64,000 nucleotides of DNA, from contig CM020501.1 in the NCBI GenBank assembly GCA_009823395.1, forward strand, positions 8,863,361 to 8,927,360, written 5' to 3'. Position 1 is the first letter of the stretch. Every line of letters begins with the position of its first letter. Positions 61,911-64,000 of this stretch are shown piece after piece. Source of the stretch: Thamnaconus septentrionalis. Lineage: Eukaryota; Chordata; Actinopteri; Tetraodontiformes; Monacanthidae. Position numbers and translations under genes: made by a program. Below the pieces are notes generated by a model that saw nothing but the letters and a program-made list of their open reading frames with translations, searched no databases and had not been told where the DNA came from.

Positions 61911-64000
61911 ATACACAAGTTTATTTGATATCTGGGACTTGCCTTTTATCTATTGTTTATGACCAGATGTCTACAACATTTGTGAATAAAGAAGTAAGAA
62001 GTAGTGTGAGTTCAAAAGCAGCTTTTTATAATTGATCACATACAGGATCAACTCTCATGTAAACTAGGTAAATAAACATACCCGGCCTACTCTAGTCTAC
62101 GTTTGAAGTGTTCCTTCCTTTAAGATGGTGTATCATACACACACTAATACAACAGCTGCACTCTTTGTTTGTTTTCCACTTTCCTACAAGATTTACATAT
62201 ATAGTCAGATAATAGGTTTAGTCATCAATATCAATGTCACCATTCCTTGGACACAGAAAATTTACGGTCTACTGACTTGCATGCTCCTAGTTATAATTTG
62301 AACAGGAAATTTGAACAAGCCTTTTCAGCAGAGAGAAGGAAATGTGCACTTGAGTTTACAGCTTATTCTTTGGACTATTGTGCAAAAAAGTGGTGTGGTT
62401 TGGCAATTGTGCACTTGATTTACACTACAGCAGTGTGCTTTGGCATTGCTAGCTAGGTCTAAACCTGAAAGTGCAGAGATCCAAGTTTCCCAGCAGCTGT
62501 TGTGAGTGGTGAATGTCACATACTGCTGCCAAGTCACGCCAAATAGACCCAGTATACTATGGTAGCTCTCATATTTCACTAGCCCTCTCGGTCAGCGACA
62601 AAAACACAGTCTGACTTCAGTACATGAAAATATTCTATATGAATGTTTTGGAAATACATTTCAGGAATGGACATCCAAAACCTGTGAATCATATCACAAT
62701 TGTATGAACCTTAACTAAGGTGACTGAAAACAGAGACAAAGAGAAACTGTTTGTCCACATTTGTAAAAATTACAAATTATAGGTATAATATAGAAAAATG
62801 TGCATTACAAAAGGCTGTACATTGTTTTACAACACTGACCACACTGTGTCCTAAAGTTTTGTCTATACCCCTACAGGCTTAAAAGCACTCGAGCGCCTAA
62901 ACATCTATAAATGCTTGAAAATACCTTGCTTCAGACACAAAAATGGTGCCTAAACTTAAACAACAGTTCTTAACCTTTTGGGAGACAACAGTACATGTTT
63001 GATGGCAGAGGGAAGTAAATGATAGGAGACAAAAGAACAGAGGAACCTAAAAGTATAATTACAGGGCAGAAGACTGGGGGTGAGGCTATGAGGGACAGAG
63101 GGAGGGAAACACAAGAGCAGAGACAAAGAAACCAACTTTAAGGGGAGGGAAGGAATACTTTTTTGGAAATTCAGTTGCAGCCAATCATTTGAATTATGTT
63201 GCAAAGAGGAACTGAATCGTGGCTTCTCTGGAGGATATTAACTACTAGAAAGACTGAAATAGATCAAACTACAATAACTCTCAAAAGGCTTAGACACTGA
63301 AAAGACTGAGAAGCTGTCTGTGCTCTACCAGTTGCCTAAAAGTATACTCCTGTGTGATGCAGAAAATTAAAAGATATAAGAGATTTTGCCAAAAGTCTTA
63401 TAGCTGGCAAAACGGGTCTGTAACACTGCGTAACAGTGTCTCTGTTTGTATGTTTGTGCGCGCCTGTACGTGCACTCTCAGCTGGGATCTCTGGCTTTGT
63501 TCTAGGCTTGCAAAGATTTTTTTTTTTCTTCTGTTGTCAGTGTGGGTGTATCCAACTGTGACAAGCTGCTTGGCTCCATACGGGCATTTGTAAATCCTGG
63601 AGTGTCCCTCAGGAATGGAGCTGCACCAAGAGCAGATTAGCACTAGTGTTCACTTCTTAACTTGAGTTACCCATTTACAGAGCACACAAAGGATCACCAA
63701 AACAATGGCTGTGAAATGGCTGTCAAACTGTGGTCAGACAGCAGTCTTCACCCACATTTTTTTTTATATTTTAAGGGGAACAGATTTGTTTTAAATTGTG
63801 TTTTCCCTAAGTAAGTAGTTAAATTTCTGCTTGCTCAGATCAAGCTGCAAGTTTTGTTTCGGGTTAGCTACCTTTTGTTTTGTCACAGGCACTAGTACAT
63901 AACTGTAATTAGTTTCAAAGAGAGAAGGCTAGACTTTTTTTTTTCAAATATAGATAGATATGGAATTTCCTCCACAGGCACAACATACATAACATCCTTT

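Larger units (their letters stand above)
52921..64000 (+). other. tet2: tet2 intron 1 (5' 11 kb; continues past the window)
   Basis: This runs from the GTAAGA donor at 52921 to the window end. It is AT-rich, with an AT microsatellite (54652-54682), a CA microsatellite (61878-61909), and a truncated SINE (59094-59207). I found no exon. Open frames here are all short and unrecognised. The stretch from about 55.0 to 59.0 kb and from 59.3 to 61.8 kb shows nothing I can name. Confidence 0.7.

Overview
This window is vertebrate nuclear DNA, almost certainly from a teleost (percomorph-type) fish. The case rests on a spliced vertebrate developmental gene, abundant dinucleotide and tetranucleotide microsatellites, a tRNA-headed fish-type SINE family ending in (GAAT)n, and hAT DNA transposon relics. 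There are no bacterial-style operons. Almost all long open frames are low-complexity artefacts of CA/GT/GA repeats or chance frames.

Two genes can be supported, arranged head to head. On the minus strand is cxxc4 (IDAX), which encodes a CXXC zinc-finger protein that binds unmethylated CpG DNA. Its main coding exon is 26711-25887. It is spliced in phase 0 across a ~22.2 kb intron to a tiny terminal coding exon at 3684-3640 encoding RTPVSSGEAFRWFF and a stop. A candidate 3' UTR runs to about 2350, a splice acceptor lies just upstream of the coding exon at 26827, and a CpG-rich block at about 28.88-29.47 kb is the candidate promoter and first exon. On the plus strand at about 52.74-52.92 kb is a non-coding exon that I recognise as tet2 exon 1. 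It carries a cAMP-response element, a YY1-like AAGATGGC motif, a short upstream ORF and a clean GTAAGA donor. The rest of tet2 lies beyond the right edge, so 52.92-64.0 kb is its first intron.

Layout: 1-2.3 kb, downstream of cxxc4 with a truncated SINE and simple repeats; 2.35-3.68 kb, candidate cxxc4 3' UTR and last exon; 3.7-25.9 kb, the large cxxc4 intron with a full-length SINE, a 1.1 kb hAT element, microsatellites, CpG-rich blocks and candidate regulatory elements; 25.9-26.8 kb, the main cxxc4 exon; 26.8-29.5 kb, upstream intron and candidate promoter; 29.5-52.7 kb, the shared intergenic region (hAT MITE, LINE/SINE-like tail, CTCF-like motif, perfect palindrome, hairpin); 52.7-64 kb, tet2 promoter, exon 1 and intron 1 with another SINE.

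The two genes are functionally linked. CXXC4 is understood to be the detached CpG-binding domain of an ancestral TET protein, left next to TET2 by a local inversion, and it is reported to control TET2 recruitment and stability. Here both divergent promoters fit inside one 64 kb window. The best leads are the tet2 exon with its conserved-looking minimal uORF, an intronic hairpin just past the cxxc4 donor whose only mismatches become G-U pairs in the pre-mRNA, and a consensus CTCF-type site between the two promoters. All homology statements come from memory and were not checked by search.
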